Shown: piece after piece, positions 1 through 8,600 of the stretch
Position numbering within the stretch: position 1 is the stretch's first letter
How the letters are laid out: every line of letters begins with the position of its first letter
Origin: DASYKS01 sp035995205
Lineage (GTDB): Bacteria; Acidobacteriota; Thermoanaerobaculia; Multivoradales; UBA5704
Length of the DNA: 64,000 bases
Direction: 5' to 3'
Assembly (NCBI GenBank): GCA_035995205.1
Contig: DASYKS010000023.1
Location: 1-64,000, forward strand
The notes under the pieces: model-generated
Database searches by the model: none
What the model was told of the DNA's origin: nothing
What the model saw: the letters and a program-made list of their open reading frames with translations, nothing else
Position numbers and translations under genes: made by a program

Positions 1-1
1 C

Positions 2-511
2 TGGACGGCCGCGGACAACCGCGAGCCGCTGTCGACCAACTTCGCCGCGCGCTACATCAACGGCGGCGCGTTCACCGGCGGTACGAGCTACCTCGTGTGG
101 CGCGACTCGAAGGTCGACCAGAACGCGTTCAAGTGCGGCACCCTGCCGTCGTGGTATCCGCTGGGCGAAGAGCAGATCGTGATCTTCGACGAGGCGGAGA
201 CTCCGGAGTTGCAGCAGGTTCCGCCGTTCTCCCCGCCGCCTCCGGGTGACTTCCTGATTCCGTTCCCTGCCGAGTCGCAGCGTACGGAAGTGGACGGAGA
301 GGACTTCCCGGTGTCGTTCGACTTCGGCTGGATCTTCCTGAACCTGAACACCACGGTGGCAGCGGCGGGCTCCAATCCGCCGGAAGATCCGGCGGCGGCT
401 CAGGCTTGGGTGACGGTGGTGATGGACGCTTCGGGCCGGTTCAGCGTCGGGTATGACGCAATCCAGCTCGACAGCGCCTGCGACGCCAATCACGCGTTGA
501 TCGGCAACTAG
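2..511 (+). CDS. 3' end of an uncharacterised, probably secreted protein (5' truncated)
   Basis: An open frame runs in from the left edge and ends at TAG (509-511), giving at least 169 residues; the true start lies outside the window. The fragment is acidic and rich in Gly, Pro, Phe and aromatic residues, with a proline run (SPPPPGD) about a third of the way in and two cysteines. No catalytic motif or named domain is recognisable. The composition suggests an exported or surface protein, but that is inference. A strong intrinsic terminator follows 31 bases after the stop, so this is the last gene of its transcript. It converges on the imuAB pair from the opposite strand. Confidence 0.6.
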   Translation, partial: WTAADNREPLSTNFAARYINGGAFTGGTSYLVWRDSKVDQNAFKCGTLPSWYPLGEEQIVIFDEAETPELQQVPPFSPPPPGDFLIPFPAESQRTEVDGEDFPVSFDFGWIFLNLNTTVAAAGSNPPEDPAAAQAWVTVVMDASGRFSVGYDAIQLDSACDANHALIGN

Positions 512-542
512 CCTCAAACGCTCCGATTCTTGGAGCTGGAAG

Positions 543-576
543 CGGGCCGGGGGGCGACTCCCGGCCCGTTTTTTTT
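543..576 (+). terminator. Rho-independent terminator of the leftmost gene
   Basis: A 9-bp perfect GC-rich stem (CGGGCCGGG at 543-551 pairing with CCCGGCCCG at 560-568) with an 8-base loop is followed directly by eight T residues (569-576). This is a textbook intrinsic terminator for the plus-strand gene ending at 511. The rest of the gap to imuB (577-682) holds nothing I recognise. Confidence 0.92.
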
Positions 577-682
577 ATGGGCGACGCCGGCACCGGAAGA
601 CGAGCGTTGCGGGCAGGGCTCAAAACTCGCCCTTCGGGCTCAAACAGTTTCCCCTGTCCTCACGCTCGTCTCCGGTGGCCGG

Positions 683-2305
683 CTAGTCGTAAATTCCGTC
701 GGCGAACCAGTCGCCGGTCGTCCGATCGCGAAACAGGCGGTAGACGCTGCCGCCGAAGAGCTCGACGTCCCAGTACTCCCGGTCGGCCGGATCGTCGGTC
801 CACCATCCTTCCTCCAGAGCCCACGGACCCGCGGCGACCCGTACGCCGCCGCGAATCTCCAGCCGGCGCACGGCGTCCTCTCCGGCGCCGCCGACCACCG
901 GCCGCACTTCGATCGGCCGTGCGGGCGCCGCATTCGATGCCGCCTCCGGGTTCGCGTTCGGGCCCGGCCCCTCGGTGATCACTTCGAGCGGCAGGGGAGG
1001 GCGGAGCGCCCGGACGCCGAGCAGCCCGCGACCCTGGCGTTCGGCGGCGCGTTCCCTAACCAGTGGCGGCGGGGGCGGGGCGAACGCGACCAGCGCGGCG
1101 CGCTCCGGGCGATGGCCGTCGGTCGGGCGCGGCGAGCCGACCCGCTCCGGGCCGAGCAGCGCGAACAGGCGCGCGAGTGTCGCCGCCAGTCGATCGGGCG
1201 ACAGGGCGGCTGGACCGAGCAGCGAGAGCTGCGCCTCGCGCGGCCGGTCGGGATGGGAGCGGAAGACGAAGCCGATCACCGGCGCGCCGGGAGGGTTCGC
1301 TTCGAGGTCGAGACGGATCAGCGACAGGAGGGTCTTGACGTCGCGGCTGGGCGCGGGCAGCTCGATCGACCGGCGCAGATTCCCTTCCGGTTCGAGCGCG
1401 AGGTCGAGCTCCAAGCGCAGGCAGGCGAGCCCCGCGCTCTCCAACCGGCGGGTGAGCCGTTCGAGCGCCGCCCGGCCGATGAAGAGAAAAGGCTCGATCG
1501 TCGCGAGCGGCCATTCGAGGCTCATCCCCTCTTCGAACGTGGGGGGAGGCTCGCGCGGGACCAGCGGGTGCGGGTCGAGGCCGCGCGCCACCGTATGCAG
1601 CTCGCTGCCCGAGCGGCCGAGGCGGCTCGCCACCTCCGCGGACGGCAGGCGGGCGAAGTCGCCGATCGAGCGGACGCCCCAGCGTTCGAGGGTCGCCGAG
1701 AGATCGACTTGCGGCGCCAGTCGCGCGAGCGGCAGAGGCGCCAAAAACGCCGCCTCTTCGCCCGCCGGAACGATCACCGGCGAGCCGGGCAGCCCGGCCG
1801 CGACGCGGGCCGCGAGCTTGCTCGACGCGATTCCCACCCGCGCGGGAAGCCCGGCGGCGTCGGCGGCCGCGGCGAGATCTTGCCCGAGCGCCCGCTCCAA
1901 CGCCGCGGGGTCGACCGCCGCGGCGCCCCGCAGCGAAGCGTGGGGAATCCCGTCCAGATCGAGGAAGACCGTGCCGTCGCGGGCGCTCTCCACCCTCGGC
2001 GAGAAGGCGTCGGCGACCTCGATCAACGCCTCTTCCGCCGCGCGCTCCGAGGTCGCGTCGCGCGCGCGCACCGCGAGCTTGGGGCAGAGCGCCCGCGCCT
2101 GGGGCAGAGAGAGCCCCGGCCGTACGCCGGCCGCGCGCGCGGCCCGGGTCGCGGCGACCACGCGCGCGGCCTGGCCGTTGCCTTCGAGGATCGCTAGCGC
2201 CTCACGGATCAGCTCCGGCTCGCTACGCAGCCGGGCGGCGAGCGGGAAGAGCGGCACGAAGAGGCACGCCAGGCGGGAGCGGTCCGCATCCGACTTGCGG
2301 CTCAT
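683..2305 (-). CDS. imuB: ImuB, Y-family polymerase-like mutasome adaptor
   Basis: A 540-residue Y-family polymerase-like protein. In the known family ImuB is a catalytically dead polymerase relative that recruits DnaE2 and the beta clamp for SOS mutagenesis. The N-terminus reads ACLFVPLFPLAARLR where active Y-polymerases have the DxDxFFA metal-binding motif, so the first catalytic Asp is missing, as expected for ImuB. A helix-hairpin-helix-like region (LERWGVRSIGDFARLP) follows, and the C-terminus (DVELFGGSVYRLFRD) is the usual ImuB tail. The ATG overlaps the imuA stop as ATGA (2302-2305), implying translational coupling. No dnaE2 follows; the next gene downstream is on the other strand. The frame is open further upstream, but that part is a shadow of imuA. 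Confidence 0.9.
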   Translation of the reverse strand: MSRKSDADRSRLACLFVPLFPLAARLRSEPELIREALAILEGNGQAARVVAATRAARAAGVRPGLSLPQARALCPKLAVRARDATSERAAEEALIEVADAFSPRVESARDGTVFLDLDGIPHASLRGAAAVDPAALERALGQDLAAAADAAGLPARVGIASSKLAARVAAGLPGSPVIVPAGEEAAFLAPLPLARLAPQVDLSATLERWGVRSIGDFARLPSAEVASRLGRSGSELHTVARGLDPHPLVPREPPPTFEEGMSLEWPLATIEPFLFIGRAALERLTRRLESAGLACLRLELDLALEPEGNLRRSIELPAPSRDVKTLLSLIRLDLEANPPGAPVIGFVFRSHPDRPREAQLSLLGPAALSPDRLAATLARLFALLGPERVGSPRPTDGHRPERAALVAFAPPPPPLVRERAAERQGRGLLGVRALRPPLPLEVITEGPGPNANPEAASNAAPARPIEVRPVVGGAGEDAVRRLEIRGGVRVAAGPWALEEGWWTDDPADREYWDVELFGGSVYRLFRDRTTGDWFADGIYD

Positions 2306-3147
2306 GCCGAAGCCGCGAGCCGGGGGCGCTCGAAGAATCGCTCCGGCTGCACTATGGGCGCCGGGGGTGCCGGAGGAGCCAGGCACTCCGCGCTCCGCCA
2401 GGCGATCTCGGCGCTCTGCCCCGCCGCGCCGCCGCGCCGCTTTTCCAGCGCGAGCCGGCCGCCGAGCCCGGCGAACAGGACAGGGGAGGAGCCGGAGCGC
2501 AGCCAGCGCGCGTTGCCCCGGTCGAGCTCGACGACCGCGGCGGCCGCCGTGCCGCTCGCCCGATAGGGCGCGGAGACCAGGAGAGCCGCACCGCGCGCCG
2601 CCGCCGCGCGCGCCAGGCGCAGCCAGCCCGCCTCGATGCCGCGACCGCCGCGCACGGGAGGCAGACCGAGATCGACCACCGCGAGCGGGAAACCCGCGCC
2701 GAGCAGCATTTCGGTCGCCGCCAGCGCCTGCTCCACCGTGCGCGGACGCACCCAGAGCAGGCGCGACAGATCGGCGCCCGCCGCTTCGGCGCGCGCCGGG
2801 TCGAGGTGATCGCCGAGGTCGATCAACGCCGCCGGCTCGCCCGCGCGGGTCGTGGCGGCGAGGACTTCGAGGACCAGCGAGAAGCGCCCGCTCGACCGCC
2901 CGCCGACCACCTCCACCAGCTCGCCGCGCGGCAGCCCGCCGTCGAGCAGACGATCGAGGACCGGCAGTCCCGTCGGCAGCAGCTCGCGCTCCGTCTTGCC
3001 GAGCAGCTCGCGCGCGCTCCGCATCCGCTCCCGCAGATCTTGGGGCAACGCGCGGGGACCCAGCGGCGAGCGAAGCCCCTCGTTGGCGGGGATCTCGGGG
3101 ATCTCTTCGGACGAGTCGTAATAGGCGGTGCGGACGGCGTGTAGCAT
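2302..3147 (-). CDS. imuA: ImuA, RecA-like mutasome protein
   Basis: A 281-residue RecA/SulA-like protein of the imuA family, first gene of an imuA-imuB operon for damage-induced mutagenesis. The P-loop position reads GGRSSGRFS, so the Walker Lys-Thr is replaced by Arg-Phe; ATP binding is therefore doubtful, which is common in ImuA. Further RecA-fold strands (AALIDLGDHLDP, LAVVDLGLPP) follow in order. I chose the ATG at 3147 (MLHAVRTAYYD) because the longer frame to 3183 would run through the tandem repeat that looks like an operator. It overlaps imuB by four bases (ATGA). Confidence 0.85.
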   Translation of the reverse strand: MLHAVRTAYYDSSEEIPEIPANEGLRSPLGPRALPQDLRERMRSARELLGKTERELLPTGLPVLDRLLDGGLPRGELVEVVGGRSSGRFSLVLEVLAATTRAGEPAALIDLGDHLDPARAEAAGADLSRLLWVRPRTVEQALAATEMLLGAGFPLAVVDLGLPPVRGGRGIEAGWLRLARAAAARGAALLVSAPYRASGTAAAAVVELDRGNARWLRSGSSPVLFAGLGGRLALEKRRGGAAGQSAEIAWRSAECLAPPAPPAPIVQPERFFERPRLAASA

Positions 3148-3173
3148 GCGACCGAGAGTAGGCGCACAAGAGG

Positions 3174-3192
3174 CGTAAGTCAATCGTAAGTC
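3174..3192 (-). promoter_or_regulatory. Tandem direct repeat upstream of imuA, candidate SOS/LexA-type operator
   Basis: The octamer GACTTACG occurs twice in direct orientation, separated by ATT (repeat period 11 bp). Read on the imuA strand it contains TTAC-N7-TTAC. Its geometry equals the alphaproteobacterial LexA box GTTC-N7-GTTC, although the half-site differs. It lies 27-45 bases upstream of the chosen imuA start, where a damage-regulated promoter would be. Assignment to LexA is inference. Confidence 0.4.
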
Positions 3193-3308
3193 TTTGATCT
3201 TTAATGACTTCCACGGGAAACCGGATTGTGCGTGGAGCGCAAAAGCAGACCGTCTTGCAGGTCCCGGTGCTCGATGGAGAACACCTGCCGTAAGAGATAC
3301 CGCAGGGT

Positions 3309-3962
3309 ATGATCGCCCCGACGATGAGCCTTGCCGACCGACGCCGCGATTACACCGCCTTGGGTCTCACCGAGGCCGATGCCGGGGACGACCCGCTCGA
3401 TCTGTTCCGCCGTTGGTTCGCCCAAGCGCTCGAAGTCGATCCCGACGACGCGAACGCCATGACGCTCGCCACCGCGGACGAAGCGGGCCGCCCGTCGGCG
3501 CGGATCGTCCTGCTCAAAGGGTGCGACGAATGGGGGCTCGCTTTCTTCACCAACTACGACAGCCGAAAGGGGCGCGAGCTCGCCCAGAACCCGTACGCCG
3601 CGCTCACCTTCTTCTGGCCCGCGCTCGACCGGCAGGTGCGGATCGAGGGCCAAGTGGAGCGGACCTCGCGCGAGGAGTCGGAGGCGTACTACCGCAGCCG
3701 GCCGCGCGGCTCGCGGATCGGCGCCTGGGCCTCGGCGCAATCGCAACCGATCGGCGGCCGGGAAGAGCTGGAGCGGGCGGTCGCCGCGCTCGAAACGCGC
3801 TTCGCCACGGAAGAGATCCCCTGTCCGCAGTTCTGGGGCGGCTTTCGCCTGATCCCGAACGTCTGGGAGCTCTGGCAAGGGCGGCCGAATCGGCTCCACG
3901 ACCGGCTCCGCTACACCCGGAACCCCGCGGGGGGGTGGCAGCGCGAGAGGCTCTCGCCGTAG
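3309..3962 (+). CDS. pdxH: Pyridoxine/pyridoxamine 5'-phosphate oxidase
   Basis: A 217-residue protein with the full length and motif order of PdxH, the FMN enzyme that oxidises pyridoxine or pyridoxamine phosphate to PLP. Visible signatures are the N-terminal DDPLDLFRRWFAQA, the FMN-binding core (RIVLLKGCDEWGLAFFTNY, then SRKG.EL), the SRIGAWASAQS segment, and the C-terminal FWGGFRLIPNVWELWQG and RLHDRLRYTR. ATG at 3309 and at 3324 are both possible starts; the second gives MSLADRRRDY. It sits just upstream of a PLP-dependent class-V enzyme, but any functional link is inference. Confidence 0.95.
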   Translation: MIAPTMSLADRRRDYTALGLTEADAGDDPLDLFRRWFAQALEVDPDDANAMTLATADEAGRPSARIVLLKGCDEWGLAFFTNYDSRKGRELAQNPYAALTFFWPALDRQVRIEGQVERTSREESEAYYRSRPRGSRIGAWASAQSQPIGGREELERAVAALETRFATEEIPCPQFWGGFRLIPNVWELWQGRPNRLHDRLRYTRNPAGGWQRERLSP

Positions 3963-3971
3963 CAGCCTCTT

Positions 3972-4325
3972 ATGCCCCGCGGAAAATCTTCGCCCCCGAG
4001 CGATTGGGACCTCGCCAAGCAGCTCGCTCTCGCGCTGCCGGGAGTCGAAGTCGGAACCTCGTACGGTACGCCCGCGCTGCGGGTGAAGAAGAAATTCATC
4101 GCCCGCCTGTGGGAGGACGGCGAAACCCTCGTGCTCAAGCTCGATTTCGACCGCCGCGAGGCGCTGCTTCAAGCCGACCCGGAGGTCTTCTTCACCACTC
4201 CGCACTACGACGGATACCCCTCCGTGCTGATCCGGTTGCCCAAGATCGACCCGGCGCGCTTGGAAGAGCTGCTCGAAGAAGCCTGGGCGATCGCGGCGCC
4301 GAAGCGGCTGCGGGCCGGGCGCTGA
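3972..4325 (+). CDS. MmcQ/YjbR family (DUF419) protein
   Basis: A 117-residue protein of the MmcQ/YjbR fold, a small family with a CyaY-like structure and suspected DNA binding. Diagnostic stretches are the N-terminal ALALPGVEVGTSYGTPALRV, then KKFIARLWEDGETLVLKL, and FFTTPHYDGYPSVLIRLP near the C-terminus. It begins nine bases after the pdxH stop and is followed 13 bases later by the class-V enzyme, so all three probably share a transcript. The molecular role of this family is not established. Confidence 0.85.
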   Translation: MPRGKSSPPSDWDLAKQLALALPGVEVGTSYGTPALRVKKKFIARLWEDGETLVLKLDFDRREALLQADPEVFFTTPHYDGYPSVLIRLPKIDPARLEELLEEAWAIAAPKRLRAGR

Positions 4326-4338
4326 AAGAGAGAGGGGT

Positions 4339-5532
4339 GTGGGGGTGGACGAGAGCGAACAGATCGCCAAGTGGCGGGCGGATACGCCGGGGTGCGCGGA
4401 GCGGATTCACTTGAACAACGCGGGCTCGGCGCTGCCGGTGCGCTCGGTGCTCGGGGCGCAAGTGGGGTACCTGGAACGGGAAGCGCTCCTCGGCGGCTAC
4501 GAGATCGAGGACGCGGAGATGGCGACGAGCGAGGCGGCGTACGGCCATCTCGCCCGCCTGGTCGGAGCGGCGCCCAGAAACCTCGCGATCGTCGAGAACG
4601 CCACCGTCGGTTTCGCCCTCGCCTTGAGCGCGTTCGATTTCGCGCCCGGCGACCGGCTGGTCACCACGAACGAGGACTACCCGTCCAACCATCTGATGTA
4701 CCTCTCGCTCGCGGAGCGGCGCGGGCTCGAAGTGGTACGCGCGGACGACCTGCCCGAAGGCGGGGCGGATCCCGAGTCGGTCCGCCGGCTCGCCGCGCAC
4801 CCGCGCTGCCGGCTGGTCGCGGTCAGCTGGATTCCCACCAACTCCGGGTTGATCCAACCGGTCGAAGAGATCGGCAAGGTCTGCGAGCAGCTCGGCGTCC
4901 CCTATCTTATCGACGCCTGCCAGGCGGTCGGCCAACTGCCGATCGACCTTGCCGCGTTGCGCTGCGACTACCTCTCCGCTTCGGCGCGGAAGTTCCTGCG
5001 CGGGCCGCGTGGGATCGGTTTCCTCGCGGTCTCCGACCGCGCGCTCGACCGAGGCCATTTTCCGCTTCTACTCGACATGCGCGGCGCCGACTGGACCCGC
5101 GCGGACCGGTTCCTCCCGGTCGATTCCGCCCGACGGTTCGAGAACTGGGAATTCAGCTACGCGTTGGTCCACGGCCTCGGCGAGGCCGCGCGCTACGCGG
5201 TGGACGAGGCGGGGGAGGCGGGCGGGCGCCGCGCCGTGGCGCTCGCCGCTTACGTCCGCGAACGGTTAGCGGAGCTGCCGGGAGTCGCGATCGCCGACCG
5301 GGGGGCGCGGAAAGCGGCGATCGCCACCGCGACCGTCACGGGCAAAGACCCGCAAGAGCTGGTGCTCGCGCTACGCCCCCGGGGGATCAACATCCACGCC
5401 TCGAACCGGATCGCCTACTTCGAAGGGGGAGGGCGCAGCCGCAGCCTGCTGCGCATCTCGCCCCATTACTACAACACCGAGGACGAGATCGACCGGACGA
5501 TCGAGGCGCTCGAAGAGCTGCTCGCGGGCTGA
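4339..5532 (+). CDS. PLP-dependent class-V aminotransferase-fold enzyme
   Basis: A 397-residue fold-type I PLP enzyme of class V (cysteine desulfurase / isopenicillin-N epimerase group). The N-terminal HLNNAGSALP is the usual opening of this class. VSWIPTNSGLIQPVEEI and YLIDACQAVGQLPIDL carry the cofactor-binding Asp, and the Schiff-base Lys is K218 in SASARKFLRGPRG. A GTG start at 4339 has a good ribosome site (GAGAGAGGGG); GTG at 4345 is an alternative. The substrate cannot be read from sequence: desulfurase-, epimerase- or lyase-type chemistry is possible. It ends 157 bases before the NRPS gene, so a tailoring or precursor role there is conceivable but unproven. Confidence 0.82.
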   Translation: MGVDESEQIAKWRADTPGCAERIHLNNAGSALPVRSVLGAQVGYLEREALLGGYEIEDAEMATSEAAYGHLARLVGAAPRNLAIVENATVGFALALSAFDFAPGDRLVTTNEDYPSNHLMYLSLAERRGLEVVRADDLPEGGADPESVRRLAAHPRCRLVAVSWIPTNSGLIQPVEEIGKVCEQLGVPYLIDACQAVGQLPIDLAALRCDYLSASARKFLRGPRGIGFLAVSDRALDRGHFPLLLDMRGADWTRADRFLPVDSARRFENWEFSYALVHGLGEAARYAVDEAGEAGGRRAVALAAYVRERLAELPGVAIADRGARKAAIATATVTGKDPQELVLALRPRGINIHASNRIAYFEGGGRSRSLLRISPHYYNTEDEIDRTIEALEELLAG

Positions 5533-5536
5533 AAGT

Positions 5537-5565
5537 CTGTCCCCCTTTCATCCTTCGTCTACACT
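5537..5565 (+). promoter_or_regulatory. Candidate promoter of the first NRPS gene
   Basis: TACACT (5560-5565) lies about 125 bases before the NRPS start with GTCC 17 bases upstream of it. The same arrangement (GTCC, 17 bases, TACACT, then CCTG) recurs before the second NRPS gene at 18752-18778, and the two 27-base stretches match at 19 positions by eye. This is a possible shared promoter, supported only by that similarity. Confidence 0.3.
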
Positions 5566-5689
5566 CCTGCCGTGGAGCGCCTGGGCTCCGTTCCACGCCG
5601 TTCAGCTGTTCGCCGTTTCAGCTTCGAGCCTGTACCGAGACAGAGACTTGTATCGACCGTCGTCCACCGAACAGGCGGAAGAGAGCCGC

Positions 5690-8600
5690 ATGGACACGCC
5701 GCCGGCGCCGAGGCCGGATCGCGCGCCGCCCTCGTTCGGCCAAGAGGCGCTCTGGTTCCTCTCCCGGCTTGCACCAGCTTCGCGCGCCTACCATCTATGC
5801 GGCGCCGCGCGGCTGCTCGTTTCCTGCGACGCGGGGACCGGAGAGGCGGTCGCGCGTGCATTCGCCGCTCTTGCAGAGCACCATCCCGCACTGCGCACCA
5901 TCTTCGGCGAGGGGGAGGAAGGCGCGCCCGAACAGCGGGTAGGGGGCGGCCCGGGGCTTGCCTTCTCGCATCTCGTCGTGGACACCTCCGAGGCTCTCTC
6001 GGCGCTTCTCGCGGGGCAGCTCGACGCCCCGTTCGATCTCGAACGGGGACCGCTGGTGCGCGCCGGGCTGATCACGATCGGCACGGGGGCCGAAGGCGAG
6101 ACCGTGCTCTGGCTCGCCGCGCATCACCTGGTCGCCGACTTCTGGTCGCTCGCCGTGATGCTGCGCGATGTCGGAATCGCCTATGCGGGCGGCGGCGACC
6201 GCCAGGCGCTGCTTGCCGCGGAAACGGGTGAGCCGCAACTTTCGTACGCCGAATGGGCGCGCTGGCAACGGGAGCGGACCGCGAGCGCGGAGGGGGAGCG
6301 CGAGCTCGCCGCTTGGAGAGAATCTCTTGCGGGCGAGCTGCCGCGATTGGAGCTGCCGACGGACCGGCCGCGCCGGGCGAAAGTGACATGGGACGGTGGC
6401 GCGGTCGACGTGCGGGTCTCGGCCGAAGCCGTGCATGCCCTCGGCCGCTTCGCCCGCGGCGCCAAGAGCAACCTGTTCTCCGCTCTGCTCACCGCGTTCC
6501 AGGCGTTCCTCGCGCGGCTTTCGGGGCAGGACGACCTGATTGTCGGCACACCGACCACTGGCCGCTTCGGCGCCCGGGTGGCGGATCAGGTGGGCTACTT
6601 CGTCAACCCGGTGCCGGTGCGCGCGGACCTCTCCGGCGATCCGTCGTTCCTCGACCTGCTCCTCCGGCAAAAGCCGGCGATTCAAGCGGCGCTCGGGCTC
6701 CAGGGCTATCCGTTCTCACGTCTGGCGGAAGAGATCCAGCCGGAGCGCGACGCCGGCCGCTCGCCGATCTTCGACGCGATGCTCGCTTATGAGAAGGCGC
6801 GCGGCGGCGAAGGGTTTTGGGGTTTCGCGCTGGGCCAAGCGGGAACCCGGGTAGATCTCGGCGGACTCGGACTCGAATCGTTGCGGGTGGAGCCGACCGG
6901 CTCGCCGTTCGATCTGTCGCTCGCGGTTTCGGAAGTGGCCGGCGGCCTCGCCGGGTCGCTCCGTTTTTCCAGCGAGCTGTTCGACCGCGCGACGATCGAG
7001 CGTTGGGCGCACTGGCTGGTCCGCCTGATCGAAGGGGTGGCGGCGGAGCCCGGGCGGCGGCTTTCCGATCTGCCGCTGCTCTCCTCCGCGGAACGGGCGG
7101 CGCTGATTGCGTCCGGAGCTTCCGGTCCGTCGGCGGGCGCCCATCTCTCGGGCGACCCGGCCCGTCTCGACGACGGCTTCTCCCGGTGGGAGGAGGCGAC
7201 GCCGGAGGCGCTCGCGGTGGCCGATGCCCGTGAAAGGTGGAGTTACCGCGAGCTGGGGGCGCTGGCGAACCGGCTGGCGCACCATCTGCGCGCCCTCGGT
7301 GTCGCCGAGGAGTCGCGGGTCGCCCTCTGTCTCGATCGCTCCGCGAGCCTGGTCGCCACGATGCTCGGCGTCTTGCGCGCCGGGGCAGCGTTCGTGCCGA
7401 TCGATCCGGCCTATCCGGAGGCTCGGCGCGCCGCGATGATCGAGTCGTCGGAAGCTGCGGCCGTGGTGACCACGGAGTCGTACGCCGGCCCTTGGTGCGG
7501 CGCCGCTTCGGTCGTGCTCTTCGACGCCCTCTCCGGCGCGGCGACCGCGCCGCCGCCGCGATGGAAACTCCGAAGCGATCCCGACCAGCTCGCCTACGTC
7601 ATCTTCACCTCCGGCTCGACCGGCACGCCCAAGGGAGTGGCGATATCTCACCGCGCGGCGCTGCACATGGTCGCTTGGTATGGCCGATTCGGCTGGTTGC
7701 CCGCCGATCGCGGCAGCCAGATCGCCGGCCCCGGCTTCGACGCCACGGTGCTGGAAATCTGGCCCGCGCTCGCCGCGGGCGCGAGCCTGCACGTACCGCC
7801 GGACGAGGTGCGTCTTTCGCCCTCCGCGTTGCTCTCCTGGCTCGCGGCCGAGCAGGTGACGGTCGCGTTCCTGCCGACCCCGCTCGCCGAAGCGGCGTTT
7901 GCCGAGTCGCTTCCGGAGAGCCTCGCGCTCCGCTACCTCAACGTCGGTGGCGATCGCCTGCATCGCGGAGCACCGGCCGCCTGGTCGAACCGGAAGACCG
8001 GCTTCCGGCTGGTCAACATGTACGGCCCGGCCGAGAACGCGGTCGTGACCACGGCCAGCGAAGTGCCGGCCGACGATCCGAATCCCTCGATCGGCCGGCC
8101 GATCGACGGCGTCCGGGTCTACCTGCTCGACCGCCACCTGGGGCTCGCGCCTCCCGGTTGCGTGGGCGAAATCGCCGCGGCCGGTCCGGGGCTCGCCCGC
8201 GGTTACCTGGGCGATCCGGCGCAGACGGCGGAGCGCTTCCGGCCCGATCCGTTCGCATCTCTTTCGGGCGGCGAGCCCGGCGACCGGATGTACCGGACGG
8301 GCGACCTCGCCCGCTTCCGCCCGACGGGCGAGATCGATTTCCTCGGCCGGCTCGACACCCAAGTGAAGATCCGCGGCCAGCGGATCGAGCTGGGGGAGAT
8401 CGAATCCGCCCTCGCGAGTCTGCCCGGCATCCGCGAGGCGACGGTGCTGGTTCACGAGGCGACCCCGGGCGACCGCCGCCTCGTCGCGTTCGTCGTCCTA
8501 TCTCAGGATCTGGCGGATGCCGAGTTGATCGAGCCGCTACGCAGGCGCCTGTCCGACGCGATGGTGCCGCGGACGTTCGTGAGGCTGGATCGCCTTCCGG

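Noticed and set aside
603..660. Possible third copy of the dispersed repeat (CTCGCCCTTCGGG) downstream of imuB
   Set aside because: Only about 13 bases resemble the 42-bp repeat and the flanks do not align; too short to claim.
530..2197. Long plus-strand frames (555 and 728 codons) opposite imuAB
   Set aside because: Arg/Ala/Gly-rich translations without family motifs; shadows of GC-rich imuB and imuA on the other strand.
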